Positions 24,544 to 34,333 of a DNA stretch of 64,000 bases are shown one piece after another (position 1 is the stretch's first letter; every line of letters begins with the position of its first letter). A program made the translations under genes and the position numbers. The DNA is from Symbiodinium sp. CCMP2592 (Eukaryota; Sar; Dinophyceae; Suessiales; Symbiodiniaceae). The DNA lies in assembly GCA_905221615.1 (NCBI GenBank), contig CAJNDT010000002.1:1491923-1555922 (forward strand), read 5' to 3'. The notes beneath the pieces are model-generated. The model was not told where the DNA came from and ran no database searches. It saw only the letters and a program-made list of their open reading frames with translations.

Positions 24544-27500
24544 TCAACGGTCTTGCTCGTTGTCGTGTTCCTTCTTCGTCGACCTCCTCTGAAGCTGCTT
24601 GGCGCGCTTCTTCACGACACTCTCGAGCGGCTGCTCTACGTCGAGTGTGTTGGTCTTCAGGGCTTCAACCAACTTGACCGGCTCCATGACCTTCGTCAAT
24701 GGATCAGCGATCATCACGTCAGTGTCTATCCATCTGACGATGTCAGTTAACTGATCATCCACTGGCTTGTAGTCGTCGTAAAACGGATCTCCTGCTTTCT
24801 CGCCAGCTTTGCGCCATAGCTCCTGTCTGAGAGACGCGATCTCGATGCTCAATCTCTTGTCCGAATGCTTATTGCATTTCGGATTCGAAAGCGTCAGCTC
24901 CAGACTCTTGCAGTCTGTCATCCAGATCTGTTTCACAAACTTGGCCGACGTAGCCTCCCACCTTTTCATATCGAGGCATCCGAAGATGTCAGTGACAGCT
25001 GCCCTCAGCACGTCACCGTCCTCCACACCTGCCTGAAGTGTGTAGGCCTCTGCCTGTATGGTGGAGCGGCATACCCTCCGAACGAGGTTGCTCGCCCACA
25101 AGATGGGATGAATGCTACCTTTGTTCCCTTTCCACAGGGCGCCGTCCGTAAGAAACACCATCCTTGCACCTTGGCTCCGGTGTCCTTCCACAGATGTCAT
25201 CTCATTTATGATCATCTCTTCGGACTCATTCGCGTGAGAAGCGTCCGTGATCACCAAACTCAAAAGAGCACCTGGTGTCTTCCAGTCCAACAGCCCAGAC
25301 TTGAAAACAAGTCCTCTGTCGTATGTGCTAATAGCGTACTCGACCGCTTTGTTGGCATCTCTGATGTCAGCGACGGTACCATTGCTAGAAGCCGACTGGA
25401 TCTTGGATACCCTATAGCTTAAGTCGGGTCGGCATTGTCTGCAAACCCAAGCAAGGGACCCAGCGACGCTCTTCATCTGCGTCTTGTCAGAGTCCGTTAA
25501 GGGATCTCCCGGGTGCCTCCTCTTGTCAACGTGAATCTTGTTCACGTTCCTCGTTGTCTCGCTGCAGGTCACATGGATATTGAAATCCTCGTCTTGGCTT
25601 ATCTCCTTCCCGCAGTACCTGAAGCTCCCGGTCTCAACCTTCCCACATTTGAACGTCTCAATGAGATCGTTCATGATCCAATCGCATGACGGATCACAAG
25701 CCCACAATAGATCGTCTACGTGGGACGTCAAGAGCAACTGTACAACCCCATCGGCGTCGGTGTAACTGTACAACGCGCGGTAGATGCGGTTCTCGCGAAG
25801 TCCTTTACCCTTAAGGTAATTCCTAAGCCGCTTCCAAAACCGTCTACCTCCATCGGTGCTGCCGTAGATGGGTGCTCTCGCCAGCATGTGCTGGTGGGGC
25901 TTAAGCCCAGGGAGTCCTCCCTTGGGCTGAGATAGTAGAAGTACTCTATCTATCTCTTCGCCTTGAAAGTAGGCGTTGGTCACGTCCAGGGACTTAATCT
26001 TGACCTTCCTAGAAGAAGCGAACGAAAACACTAAGTTCTGAGCTTCTATGCTAGCAGTAGGGCTATCACTCCTAGGATCACCCTTCTCAAGATCACCCCG
26101 AACATCCAATCTACTCTTGTAGTTGGCTTCCACAGTAGGATCAAGTAACCTCTTGTTGTGGTTCTTGTCCAGCTCTACCCATTGGGTAGGTATGACTTGA
26201 TGTCCTTCACGGATCAACTCATCATACTGAGCGTCATCAAGAATGATCGCAGCACTGAAGTCCTGCCACTTTGCCCACTCCTTTGCTCTACTCTTGTCCA
26301 ACTCCTTCTGGACATCCTCAGGGCACTTGTGGTACATTAGGATCTTCCCGTGCTTCTCCTTCTGCTTCTTGGACGTAAAGTTCTTGCGGCGCTTGCGCCA
26401 CTGCGTCACCTTCTTGTCGTCCTCGACACGGTCTGCGAAGAAAACCCGTAAGGCCTCGTACTCCTTCTCCCCGGGGAGTGAGTTCCAAACGGTTCTTTCC
26501 TCTTTCGTCCAGAAGTGGCTAGCGTAAGCCCTCAGAAGAAGCGCTGAGCTACCTTCCGTGGCCTCGGCCTCACCGTCGGCGTCCACCGCCGTGTCCTCAG
26601 CCATCGGCTCTTGGATCCCTCCTGGAGGGTCCACCTGTTCGTCCTCTGGCTCCTCCACAGTCACGGCCCGTGACTCTTCACGTGTTGCTCCAACTCTCCT
26701 TCGAACAGCTCGTTCTGGAGCAGAGGCCGCAGTCTCCGGAGGATCTGCTTCAGCGTCCATTTGGATCGGAGTACCTATCCCAATTCCTCCGTCCGGTGGC
26801 TCTTCTGGGTCGTCTAGCAATAGATCATCCCCGGTGGCATCAATGTACCTTTGCTGCTCGCGTTCAACCTCCGCGTGCTCGTACTGTATGTTGCCACGGT
26901 TCAACACTTGGAACGCCAAAACCTCAGCCGATGTACACGGTCTGAGTCGCGCCAAGCTGGTCGCCACAGGCACGCCCTGATGCACCACCCAGACCGTTTT
27001 GTTATCGAAGCCAATTATTTTACTAACAGTTGACCACGTACTCACGCCTGAATGCTCATCTCGCGCGATCCTATAGCAAACTAGGTCGCCAGCTTGATAT
27101 TTCCCCGGCAGGGGGGCCGCCTTGCGCAACACGGTCTTTCGCACCCTGCGACTGCAATCCTCATGGACGAACGCCTTTCTTGCAGTATGGCGGAATTCGG
27201 CCTGACGGCCGAACGCAGTCGTGGCATCTAACCTGCCCGACAAGACTCCAAGCTGTCCTAGCTCTTCCTCGTCCAAAACGTGGCCCACTCCTCTGGGCAG
27301 GCGTCCAAGCACCCACTGGGTGGGGCTGAAGCCTCCAACACGCATGAACTCGTTCTTTGCGACCTGTGCCTCGAGCATCGCCACCTTGACATTATCTTTG
27401 CCCACAACGTTGTGGTCCTTGACCAAACGCTTAAAGGCTCGCTTTATGATGCCTCCGTGCCTTTCGCACTTCCCTATGTGCTCTGGCGATTCCAGTCCGG

Positions 27501-30500
27501 CTTGGCGGATCTGGACTCCATGGCTACCCAAGCCGTGAGCGAAAGCGCCCCGGTTGTGTAGACCACGGTCGTGGGAAACCACCTTTGGCCACCCAAAAGG
27601 GGAAACCCAGTGCTGCATGAACTTCTGCAAGCACTTGGCTGAGCTCGGCTGTCCGCCACCAACGCGGACCAAGGTCACAACTTGATAGCTTGTGCCGACA
27701 TCTATAATGTTCAGCCAGCTAAACTTTGCGCCTGTTGAGTCTGCAGTCTCCAGCACGTCCACCGAAACTGTGTGGTTGAACTCGTAAGGTGGTGGAGCTG
27801 ACACAGGGTGTGTGCGAACCTTCTCTTCGCTAACCCTGCAAGACTCACACTTGAAGATCTTAGCTGCATTCACCAACTCTTCAGAAGCACCTGCCCCACG
27901 GAGTACCTGCACTAGCACCTCCTTAGGCTTGTGGTTCATCATGGTGTGCAACCTCCTGATCCCCAAGCGAACACGCCGTGGTACCTTAGACCATGCCTTT
28001 CTCCTCTCAGACTCTTCTTTCGGAAACCCTGCTAAAGGCAACGTGTCTAAGATGTCTGCTTCCTCGGCGAGTTCCAGATCATCCATGAAAGTGGTCCTAT
28101 TATCTCTGGGATCCACTGTGGCATCTAGAGTACCAGTTTGCTCGACCTCATCCTGCCTTGCCTCAACAGGAAACGCTTCAGCAACGTGGTCCTCTACACA
28201 GCCCTCTTGCAACACAAGCAACAAGGTTTCGGCAAAACCAACTTGCGTGCCTACTGTGTCGATGCTCACAGGTGAGTAGTGTATGTCATGGTCACAGTTC
28301 GCCCAACTAGACATGACTTCACCTATCGCCTGCGAAAACGTCCCTACACACAGGTCACCCCTACACTGAAACAGCTGAAACTCTCTCTCAGTACCCTCGA
28401 CACTGTTCTCAAACCACAGGTTCCACCTAACACTGCCTAGACTGTCAAGAACAAGCACTTCTTTTGTGTACGCGGAGAGGGACTGGAGCCAGGTCTGTAC
28501 CTGCGGGGTGAGACCTACCTGGTCTTCCAAACTGTACACCAACAGCAGGAGGTCGGGACGGATCTTAGCAATCTCTTTAGAGATTTGCTTCTGCCAACCG
28601 ATGTCCTCCAGAAGGATCATACGGTAGCCAGGGTGTCGCACGATCACCTTGGCGCCGGTCCTCTCAAGGGATCCGGGCTGGAACTCCGAGTTCGCCAGGG
28701 CGTAGATCGTGGGCGGCTCGCCCGTGATCGCCACCGACGGGAGCCCCAAGGCCTGCATCAGCAGGTCGTCGTGCGTGTTGAGGTTCTTGCAAGAATCCTC
28801 AAACATCTTTCCGGTCTCCTTCTTCATCACTTTCAGGTCGGAAGCCATGAGATCCGGAAGCATGCCTCCAACGTAGAAGGCACTGCCACCGCGCGGCGGA
28901 ACCAAGAACACCAGCATGTGGCGCGGGTGTTGGTCCCAACGGTCGCCGAAGTAGACCCATTGGTGGGCTGCCACGTTCACTTCGCGCCACTCCCAGGGCC
29001 CATCGGACGTCCATTGGATCGCCACGCGCTTGCGGTAGCGCTGCAACTCTGTCGGGATTTTATCCCAGGAGTTTGCAGCGTGTGCCCTATAGGACACACG
29101 AACCGGTGCGCCTTCGTGCCCCACGCCTGGCTGTAACCAAGTTTTGAAGGCAACTTCACCGTGCCTCTTGTGTCCTGAGATCACTTGGCTCAAGTAACCC
29201 CCCGAGAGACTCCCCGGGTTGTTGGGGTTTTCCCCCAGACTTGCCAGGTCGTGGCGCGTCTCTGCGTGAGAAGTCGAGGCAGGGTTGGACTCGGTATGAG
29301 TCCTTGGGCCTCGAGGGTTGTTGTTCGGCCAGCGTCCCTTTTCTCCTCGGCCTTTTCCCTTACCCTTCTCACCTTTTCCTTTCTCTCCTCGCCCGTCGGC
29401 CTGTGCCGATCGGGTCCTTTCTCTTTGCGGTGGGTCCGCCGCCTGAGCGGTCGTCCTTCCAGCTGTGGTTGTGCCCGTTGGTGCCGCGGCCTTGTCCTCG
29501 TCCAGCTGGAGGATCGCCTGGTCCAGGCTTCGGTTTGCCAGCTCCAGGTCGGTGTCCCACTCCTTCTCCGTCCGCTTTCCGGATCGGACGTCTGCCACCA
29601 GCGACGACAGGAGTGCCCTCGCCGCCTCGTACTCCAAGTACTTCGCAGCAACGGCACAGGTGAGCGAGGTGTGGTCCGCCGCGTACTTGGCCACGAGCGT
29701 AGTGACTTCAGTAAGCTTCGCTGGGTTGAAGACACTATAAACCCTAGAAAGAAAAAGAAAACTTACCTTCTCAAGGGCCTTGTCATCTAGTCCTTCCAGC
29801 TCGGGCCGCAGGTCGTGGACCGGCACCGACACTCCCTCAGGGGTGTCCACCGTGTAGGGCTGCGCCGGTGCCTTCGAGCTGGCACTGGCCTCAGCTGCCC
29901 CAGTGGTGTCGCCCTCGTCGTGGGCCTCGTCTTCGAGCTGCTCGTCCTGCTGCTCGTCCTGAGCGGCCTCCTGCTCGGCAGGCGGGTCAGTGCTTGATCC
30001 CGCGCCTTCTGCCTGAGCTGTCCCCGAAGGGATCGGCTCTTCCACCACGACGCCATCGTCGCCTAAGCGGCGCTGGTCGTTCTTTCGCACCCACACCTTG
30101 GGCACGAACTCGAACCAGCGCTCCCTTGCGAAGTCCATCACCTTCTCTGCGGTGCTTCGAGCCTCCTTGGACTCCCAGTTGCACTCCGCGCAACCACCGC
30201 ATAGATATCGCCAATTGTAACCGTCGCAAAGGTGAAGTAGACTCGCCTCCACTTCGTACGTCTCCTTTATGAGATCGTACATGATCTTTGCATTCGAGAC
30301 AGACCTGTGTCTTCCCGATTTGCAAAACATGAAGATCACGCACTGCTCGTTCTCCTGGATGAGCTTGTGCACGGCCGGCACGACCTCCTTCATGAACGCC
30401 ACCCATTTTCCGTTCGTCTTTGGGTCCAAAACCATGGCTTGCACGTTCTTGGGGTACGTGCCTAAGTGGTCCCTGAGGGACTTGTCCTTGCCCGGGTCGT

Positions 30501-33500
30501 TCATGTGCCGGCAGTCCAGAAAAAGGATCTGCTCCGTGGCGTAGTCCCGGAAGGACTCAAAGTTCTGGCGCAGGCTTTCCAGAAGCGTGTCCTCGTGGGC
30601 CTCGTTGTTCAGCGAGAACTCGTGCGACTGCCCCTTTCGCATACCACGGATAAGTTCCGTGAGTCCACGGTAGGTGCCGCGCCCACGTTGGCAGGTCTCT
30701 AGCTTCTCCAAGCCCAACGTGACCACCAAAACGTTCTTCCGCTGCCCTTCGGTCTCCTTCACCATCTCGGACAGCATGAACGCCGCGCTGTCCTTGTCCC
30801 CTGAAGGGGTCAAGGTTTCTTTCTTGCGTGCCGTCCCGTCCCTCAAAGGGATCGAGAAAGTGCTCTTCTCCTTCTTAGATGTCCTCTTAGGGATCACCTC
30901 CGGATTCACTGCAAACTTTCTGTGCCTCTCTGTAACGTTCGCCCCAAACTGGCTCACGCACAGGAGGAGGAGGCCGGTCTTCGAGTGCCTCGCCAACTGC
31001 AGTGTCCCGGCGTAGCCCGAGATTCGGCACTCGCCGCGCCTCAGGTCCTTGATCAGGCCAAGCTGAACCTGATCCTGCAAGGACAGGAGGCAGAGCACGT
31101 CCGGAGAGTCCAGCTCCACGCTGGAGAGCTCTCCCTGCAGACGGGTGCTCCGGCGAAGGCCTCCGCTCTCCGGCATGATGCGGAGGGCGAACGGCATTGC
31201 GAACTTGCCCGTCGCTCGAGCCGCTCCAATGCCCTTGAAGCTCGCGCCGCTCGAGCGCACGCTGGTGAACTGCAACCCAAACTTTGCCAGGACCTTTGAG
31301 GAGTGAGCCCTCCATTTCGTCCCGTGGCATGTCTGGTTGCAGCCCTCGTCCAGCATCACCCAGACGTTTTCGTGGTCCTCTAAGGGATCCACGAGCTGGA
31401 GTTGCGGCTCAGCAATCTCCTCGTCCAGGGGTGCAGGCTCACTGTCTGAGCTCTGCACGCTCTTCGGGCTGATGTCTCCTTCGAGATCATCTCGCTGCAG
31501 CTGCCCCACCAAGGCTGTGAGGGTCAGCTTGGTGTCCCCTTCGGGATCACCACTCTTCTCCGCCGTCGCCACGCCGGCGAACTTTTCGCGGCTTCCCCAG
31601 CCCTTTCCGCTGGGAGTAGACGCCGCCATGGCGTCCCTAACAGCTGCTCCTCTCTCTCTCGGGCCAGCTGCTGCTGCGGCGGCGGGCGAAGCTTGCTCAC
31701 GAGGCTGTGCACTCCTACGCTCTCTACGTACTGGGGAAAACGCAGGCAAAGGTGGGGGCTCTACGTCCTGACTAGACCTAGCTACATCAGCGGCCCTACC
31801 ATGTTGCATGCGTAACTTCGTCTGCTCTACAACCTGGTCCATCGCATCCTCAAGGCAACTAGACAACTCGGTTGAACTGACTTGGTCAACTTTCAACAAA
31901 AACTTATCCATGTGCTTGAAGAACTTCTTTACCACCTCACCTGCCTCAAACTTCGTAAAGTTGTACTCCTCCAGTTGTCTCCTCGTGAGGTTCTGCACCT
32001 TGAGTGGAGACTGCTGCACCTGCTCGGCGAGTCCCTTCTGCTCCTTAAAGAGCTTCTGAGGGATTTCCTCTACCACAGTGCAACAATCAAGGCAAAAGGT
32101 GCGGTGTACCGATCTCGTGCTGTTCCTGTTGTCCGTGCGCTTGTGCTCGCACGTGAGGGGGTCATTCTTCGGTACGGCCTTTGGTCTCGGGTTTGAGGTC
32201 CTGTTACCGCACAACATGCAAGTGGTCTTGATTACGTGCGCATTGCTCCCTGCTTTGTTCAATGCATGTGCGGGACAGCCTCCAACGCACGGTCCTTTGG
32301 GATCCGGCTTCAACAACCCGAGCTTGCTCTTAGGTGCCTTCTCAAGGGTCACCTCCTTCCTAGCCTTCTGCAGCGAGTCGGCCTCCACCGGCAACGTGGC
32401 TGCCCTGAGTGTAGCCCTTCCACCGCCAACCGGTGGAACCTCAAAGTTGCGATACACCCAGACAAGCCATGCTTCTAGCATGGTGCTCGGCTCTTTCTCC
32501 TTGAGGCCCCAATGGTAGTAATCGGGGTGGTTCTGCAAAACCTCAAGGTAGGTGCTACCCCTATGCATCCCGAACCGAAACACTTGGTCGCTGCCGTCAG
32601 GGTACTCTATGGTATCCCATTCCGTGGAGGGAGCGCCTTGCGACGCAAAGTCGTCCAGGAGCTCTTCGTCGGACTCTTCAAAGTCAGTCCTGTCGAAGAA
32701 ACCCATGTACGCCGCAGGCTCCGTCTCCGAGTCCTGACCCAAGCTAACGTAGTTCGCTGTTGGCTCCGGGTCAAAGCTTTGACTCTCGCTGTCGCTCTCG
32801 CTGGGGCTAGCGATGAAGTCGCAGGTCTGTGTGGATTTATCCATCACACGCCTGACCTGGGCAAGGTGTGCCACTGCGGGCTTTCCTGCACCTTTCCCTG
32901 GGCCTGGGCATTCCTTGTCACCAGCCCAGTGGCCCTTTCTGCCACACGTTTTGCACGTGCTTCTGAGTTTAATCTCATGAAGCTTCCGTCTCCTGTCTTC
33001 AACAGTGAGACCGGTAGATCGCGGCCGATATCCATGTGCACTCCTCTGCATCACAGATTTACCTTTACCCTTAGCCTTGGCCCGCGCCATAAAGGCAACG
33101 GTCTCGCACTGCACGGTGTCTGCGAGAAACGCCAAAGCCTCTTTGTCTTCCTCATCGAACCCAGCGCCTATAAAGGCGGTGAAGACATCAAGCTCGACGT
33201 CCCTTAGGGAAGCGTCGGCCGACTGGGCAACACACGCGGTGTCCTCTTCCTTGTCGTACACGGGGAGCTCTTCTCCGTGGTACGCCCAGTCCTGCCCATC
33301 ACCGTCCTGGCCGTCCTGGTCCTCTTGTCCTGCCAGGTAGGCTGTTCCGTCGTCGTCTTCCTCGGCGTCAGGGTACTCGAAAAGGTCTTCCACGGCCGAA
33401 AGGTACGTGTAAGCAGTCCCTTTCTGGGATCTCTTTCCGTATCCTTTACCTTTTCCTCGGTCTCCCTTCCTGTGGAAACCTTTCCCTTTGCCAGTTCCGC

Positions 33501-34122
33501 CTTTGGCGGATGGCTGCTTTCGTTCCAACGTATGGATACGATTATGCATGCGAATCAGCGATGCTTCAGCATCCTTCGTCGCTGTGCTGCCTGACATCGA
33601 GGTCAGCACCATGAGTCGCTCTTGCCGGGTGAGCCCGCTGTTGTCCAGCAACAGATCTGTCAGCACCGCTTCACTTATGTGAAGGGCCTTGTCTAATTGC
33701 TGAAGCTTGCGTAGCCACCGCTTGCGGCGGTCGATGTAGGAGATCATTGGCTCTCCCGGCTGTCGTGACAACATGCCGCCGACTTGGGTCCCTAACCGAT
33801 AAAGTTCTTTCGTCTCTTGTTCCGCCAGAGGGAACAGGCGTTCTCTAACTGCCTCGATCACCTTGGGGATGTTTTGACTCGAGAACAAAACGTCGGTACC
33901 CAAATCCTCTGCGACAATGTATGCCTCGCTCCTTAAGGAGTCGAGGAACTTGGACGCAAGGTCGGATCTATCCTCAACCTTGGTCTGCTTCCACCTTGTC
34001 ATAGCTCGGAACTCCCACTCGTGAAAGTCACGAACGGTTCCGGCATAGACTAGGAAGCCAAACTTCGTCAGGTCTGTGTCCAGATCCTGGTGTGGTCGAT
34101 ATGCCAGCGATCCACTAGCCAT
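24544..34122 (-). CDS. Copia gag-pol polyprotein with extra domains
   Basis: One frame of 3192 codons encodes capsid, protease, integrase, reverse transcriptase and RNase H. The start is the ATG at 34122 in a strong context (GCCATGG); the frame is open a little further but only to a GTG. Approximate residues: gag 1-390; zinc knuckle CKTCGRKGHWAGDKEC 390-405; exonuclease-X-C-like FGMHRGSTYLEVLQNHPDYY 515-540; Cys-rich zinc-ribbon-like 612-680; protease-like LDEGCNQTCHG 920-930; RapZ-C/phosphatase-like segment 1130-1315 with FLDCRHMNDPG and CKSGRHRSVS; integrase HHCC 2052-2095, then Asp (VSVDVLE), Asp (SHDRG) and Glu (GKCERHGG) 2120-2217; RT 2600-2880 with LDVTNAYFQGE and SHVDDLLWA; RNase H 2955-3080 (TDASHANE, QAEAYTLQ, TDCKSLE). 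Two departures from the family: protease DEG for D[ST]G, and HVDD for YVDD. No stop or frameshift interrupts it. Confidence 0.93.
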   Translation of the reverse strand: MASGSLAYRPHQDLDTDLTKFGFLVYAGTVRDFHEWEFRAMTRWKQTKVEDRSDLASKFLDSLRSEAYIVAEDLGTDVLFSSQNIPKVIEAVRERLFPLAEQETKELYRLGTQVGGMLSRQPGEPMISYIDRRKRWLRKLQQLDKALHISEAVLTDLLLDNSGLTRQERLMVLTSMSGSTATKDAEASLIRMHNRIHTLERKQPSAKGGTGKGKGFHRKGDRGKGKGYGKRSQKGTAYTYLSAVEDLFEYPDAEEDDDGTAYLAGQEDQDGQDGDGQDWAYHGEELPVYDKEEDTACVAQSADASLRDVELDVFTAFIGAGFDEEDKEALAFLADTVQCETVAFMARAKAKGKGKSVMQRSAHGYRPRSTGLTVEDRRRKLHEIKLRSTCKTCGRKGHWAGDKECPGPGKGAGKPAVAHLAQVRRVMDKSTQTCDFIASPSESDSESQSFDPEPTANYVSLGQDSETEPAAYMGFFDRTDFEESDEELLDDFASQGAPSTEWDTIEYPDGSDQVFRFGMHRGSTYLEVLQNHPDYYHWGLKEKEPSTMLEAWLVWVYRNFEVPPVGGGRATLRAATLPVEADSLQKARKEVTLEKAPKSKLGLLKPDPKGPCVGGCPAHALNKAGSNAHVIKTTCMLCGNRTSNPRPKAVPKNDPLTCEHKRTDNRNSTRSVHRTFCLDCCTVVEEIPQKLFKEQKGLAEQVQQSPLKVQNLTRRQLEEYNFTKFEAGEVVKKFFKHMDKFLLKVDQVSSTELSSCLEDAMDQVVEQTKLRMQHGRAADVARSSQDVEPPPLPAFSPVRRERRSAQPREQASPAAAAAAGPRERGAAVRDAMAASTPSGKGWGSREKFAGVATAEKSGDPEGDTKLTLTALVGQLQRDDLEGDISPKSVQSSDSEPAPLDEEIAEPQLQLVDPLEDHENVWVMLDEGCNQTCHGTKWRAHSSKVLAKFGLQFTSVRSSGASFKGIGAARATGKFAMPFALRIMPESGGLRRSTRLQGELSSVELDSPDVLCLLSLQDQVQLGLIKDLRRGECRISGYAGTLQLARHSKTGLLLLCVSQFGANVTERHRKFAVNPEVIPKRTSKKEKSTFSIPLRDGTARKKETLTPSGDKDSAAFMLSEMVKETEGQRKNVLVVTLGLEKLETCQRGRGTYRGLTELIRGMRKGQSHEFSLNNEAHEDTLLESLRQNFESFRDYATEQILFLDCRHMNDPGKDKSLRDHLGTYPKNVQAMVLDPKTNGKWVAFMKEVVPAVHKLIQENEQCVIFMFCKSGRHRSVSNAKIMYDLIKETYEVEASLLHLCDGYNWRYLCGGCAECNWESKEARSTAEKVMDFARERWFEFVPKVWVRKNDQRRLGDDGVVVEEPIPSGTAQAEGAGSSTDPPAEQEAAQDEQQDEQLEDEAHDEGDTTGAAEASASSKAPAQPYTVDTPEGVSVPVHDLRPELEGLDDKALEKVSFLFLSRVYSVFNPAKLTEVTTLVAKYAADHTSLTCAVAAKYLEYEAARALLSSLVADVRSGKRTEKEWDTDLELANRSLDQAILQLDEDKAAAPTGTTTAGRTTAQAADPPQRERTRSAQADGRGEKGKGEKGKGKGRGEKGRWPNNNPRGPRTHTESNPASTSHAETRHDLASLGENPNNPGSLSGGYLSQVISGHKRHGEVAFKTWLQPGVGHEGAPVRVSYRAHAANSWDKIPTELQRYRKRVAIQWTSDGPWEWREVNVAAHQWVYFGDRWDQHPRHMLVFLVPPRGGSAFYVGGMLPDLMASDLKVMKKETGKMFEDSCKNLNTHDDLLMQALGLPSVAITGEPPTIYALANSEFQPGSLERTGAKVIVRHPGYRMILLEDIGWQKQISKEIAKIRPDLLLLVYSLEDQVGLTPQVQTWLQSLSAYTKEVLVLDSLGSVRWNLWFENSVEGTEREFQLFQCRGDLCVGTFSQAIGEVMSSWANCDHDIHYSPVSIDTVGTQVGFAETLLLVLQEGCVEDHVAEAFPVEARQDEVEQTGTLDATVDPRDNRTTFMDDLELAEEADILDTLPLAGFPKEESERRKAWSKVPRRVRLGIRRLHTMMNHKPKEVLVQVLRGAGASEELVNAAKIFKCESCRVSEEKVRTHPVSAPPPYEFNHTVSVDVLETADSTGAKFSWLNIIDVGTSYQVVTLVRVGGGQPSSAKCLQKFMQHWVSPFGWPKVVSHDRGLHNRGAFAHGLGSHGVQIRQAGLESPEHIGKCERHGGIIKRAFKRLVKDHNVVGKDNVKVAMLEAQVAKNEFMRVGGFSPTQWVLGRLPRGVGHVLDEEELGQLGVLSGRLDATTAFGRQAEFRHTARKAFVHEDCSRRVRKTVLRKAAPLPGKYQAGDLVCYRIARDEHSGVSTWSTVSKIIGFDNKTVWVVHQGVPVATSLARLRPCTSAEVLAFQVLNRGNIQYEHAEVEREQQRYIDATGDDLLLDDPEEPPDGGIGIGTPIQMDAEADPPETAASAPERAVRRRVGATREESRAVTVEEPEDEQVDPPGGIQEPMAEDTAVDADGEAEATEGSSALLLRAYASHFWTKEERTVWNSLPGEKEYEALRVFFADRVEDDKKVTQWRKRRKNFTSKKQKEKHGKILMYHKCPEDVQKELDKSRAKEWAKWQDFSAAIILDDAQYDELIREGHQVIPTQWVELDKNHNKRLLDPTVEANYKSRLDVRGDLEKGDPRSDSPTASIEAQNLVFSFASSRKVKIKSLDVTNAYFQGEEIDRVLLLSQPKGGLPGLKPHQHMLARAPIYGSTDGGRRFWKRLRNYLKGKGLRENRIYRALYSYTDADGVVQLLLTSHVDDLLWACDPSCDWIMNDLIETFKCGKVETGSFRYCGKEISQDEDFNIHVTCSETTRNVNKIHVDKRRHPGDPLTDSDKTQMKSVAGSLAWVCRQCRPDLSYRVSKIQSASSNGTVADIRDANKAVEYAISTYDRGLVFKSGLLDWKTPGALLSLVITDASHANESEEMIINEMTSVEGHRSQGARMVFLTDGALWKGNKGSIHPILWASNLVRRVCRSTIQAEAYTLQAGVEDGDVLRAAVTDIFGCLDMKRWEATSAKFVKQIWMTDCKSLELTLSNPKCNKHSDKRLSIEIASLRQELWRKAGEKAGDPFYDDYKPVDDQLTDIVRWIDTDVMIADPLTKVMEPVKLVEALKTNTLDVEQPLESVVKKRAKQLQRRSTKKEHDNEQDR
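29744..29766 (-). other. Intron-like 23-nt segment inside the copia frame
   Basis: On the minus strand this reads GTAAGT, a pyrimidine run, then CTAG followed by G, so it has canonical 5' and 3' splice signals in miniature. The unspliced frame is open, and removing 23 nt would shift it. It may be chance, a relic, or a regulatory splice. Confidence 0.3.
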
Positions 34123-34186
34123 GGCGACCACACGCCCGCGCAGGGGCGTACTATTGGGCTATGAGCTCTGGTTCTCTTAACCGAGA

Positions 34187-34198
34187 GCTCCGCTACCA
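34187..34198 (-). other. Primer binding site (tRNA-iMet-like)
   Basis: One base inside the 5' LTR the minus strand reads TGGTAGCGGAGC. This complements a tRNA 3' end GCTCCGCTACCA, close to eukaryotic initiator-Met tRNAs (acceptor AGC..., A73, CCA), the usual copia primer. Complementarity may extend to 34181. Confidence 0.75.
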
Positions 34199-34199
34199 G

Positions 34200-34333
34200 T
34201 GCGAAGACTAGTCACTTTTCCGCAAAGCCGTAGGCTTGGTCCAAGGGGCCCCTGCGGTAGAGGGGAACGTCTGCAACTGTACAAAACGCTAGGTACACAC
34301 ACTGTACGCGCTGCAAAACAGGTTAGTTTCACA
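34200..34333 (-). repeat. 5' LTR of the copia element
   Basis: 134 bp, with a single difference from the 3' LTR (T at 34278 versus C at 24441). It should carry the element's promoter, but no TATA-like box is obvious. Confidence 0.95.

Larger units (their letters stand above)
24363..34333 (-). mobile_element. Ty1/copia-type LTR retrotransposon, complete
   Basis: An element of 9971 bp on the minus strand with every hallmark of a complete insertion: identical-length 134-bp LTRs starting TG and ending CA, a 5-bp CCTAA target duplication, a primer binding site one base inside the 5' LTR, and a single open gag-pol frame with integrase before reverse transcriptase (copia order). The LTRs differ at one position only (C at 24441, T at 34278), which points to a recent insertion. 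The polypurine tract before the 3' LTR is poor. Copia elements move by reverse transcription of their RNA in virus-like particles followed by integration. This copy looks potentially active. Confidence 0.95.

Noticed and set aside
34123-34131. GTG start nine bases upstream for the copia polyprotein
   Set aside because: The ATG at 34122 has a strong context (GCCATGG), and a nuclear gene would use it.
34158-34198. Possible tRNA relic next to the 5' LTR
   Set aside because: The stretch ends in a tRNA-like CCGCTACCA on the plus strand but does not fold into a cloverleaf. The primer binding site explains the resemblance.
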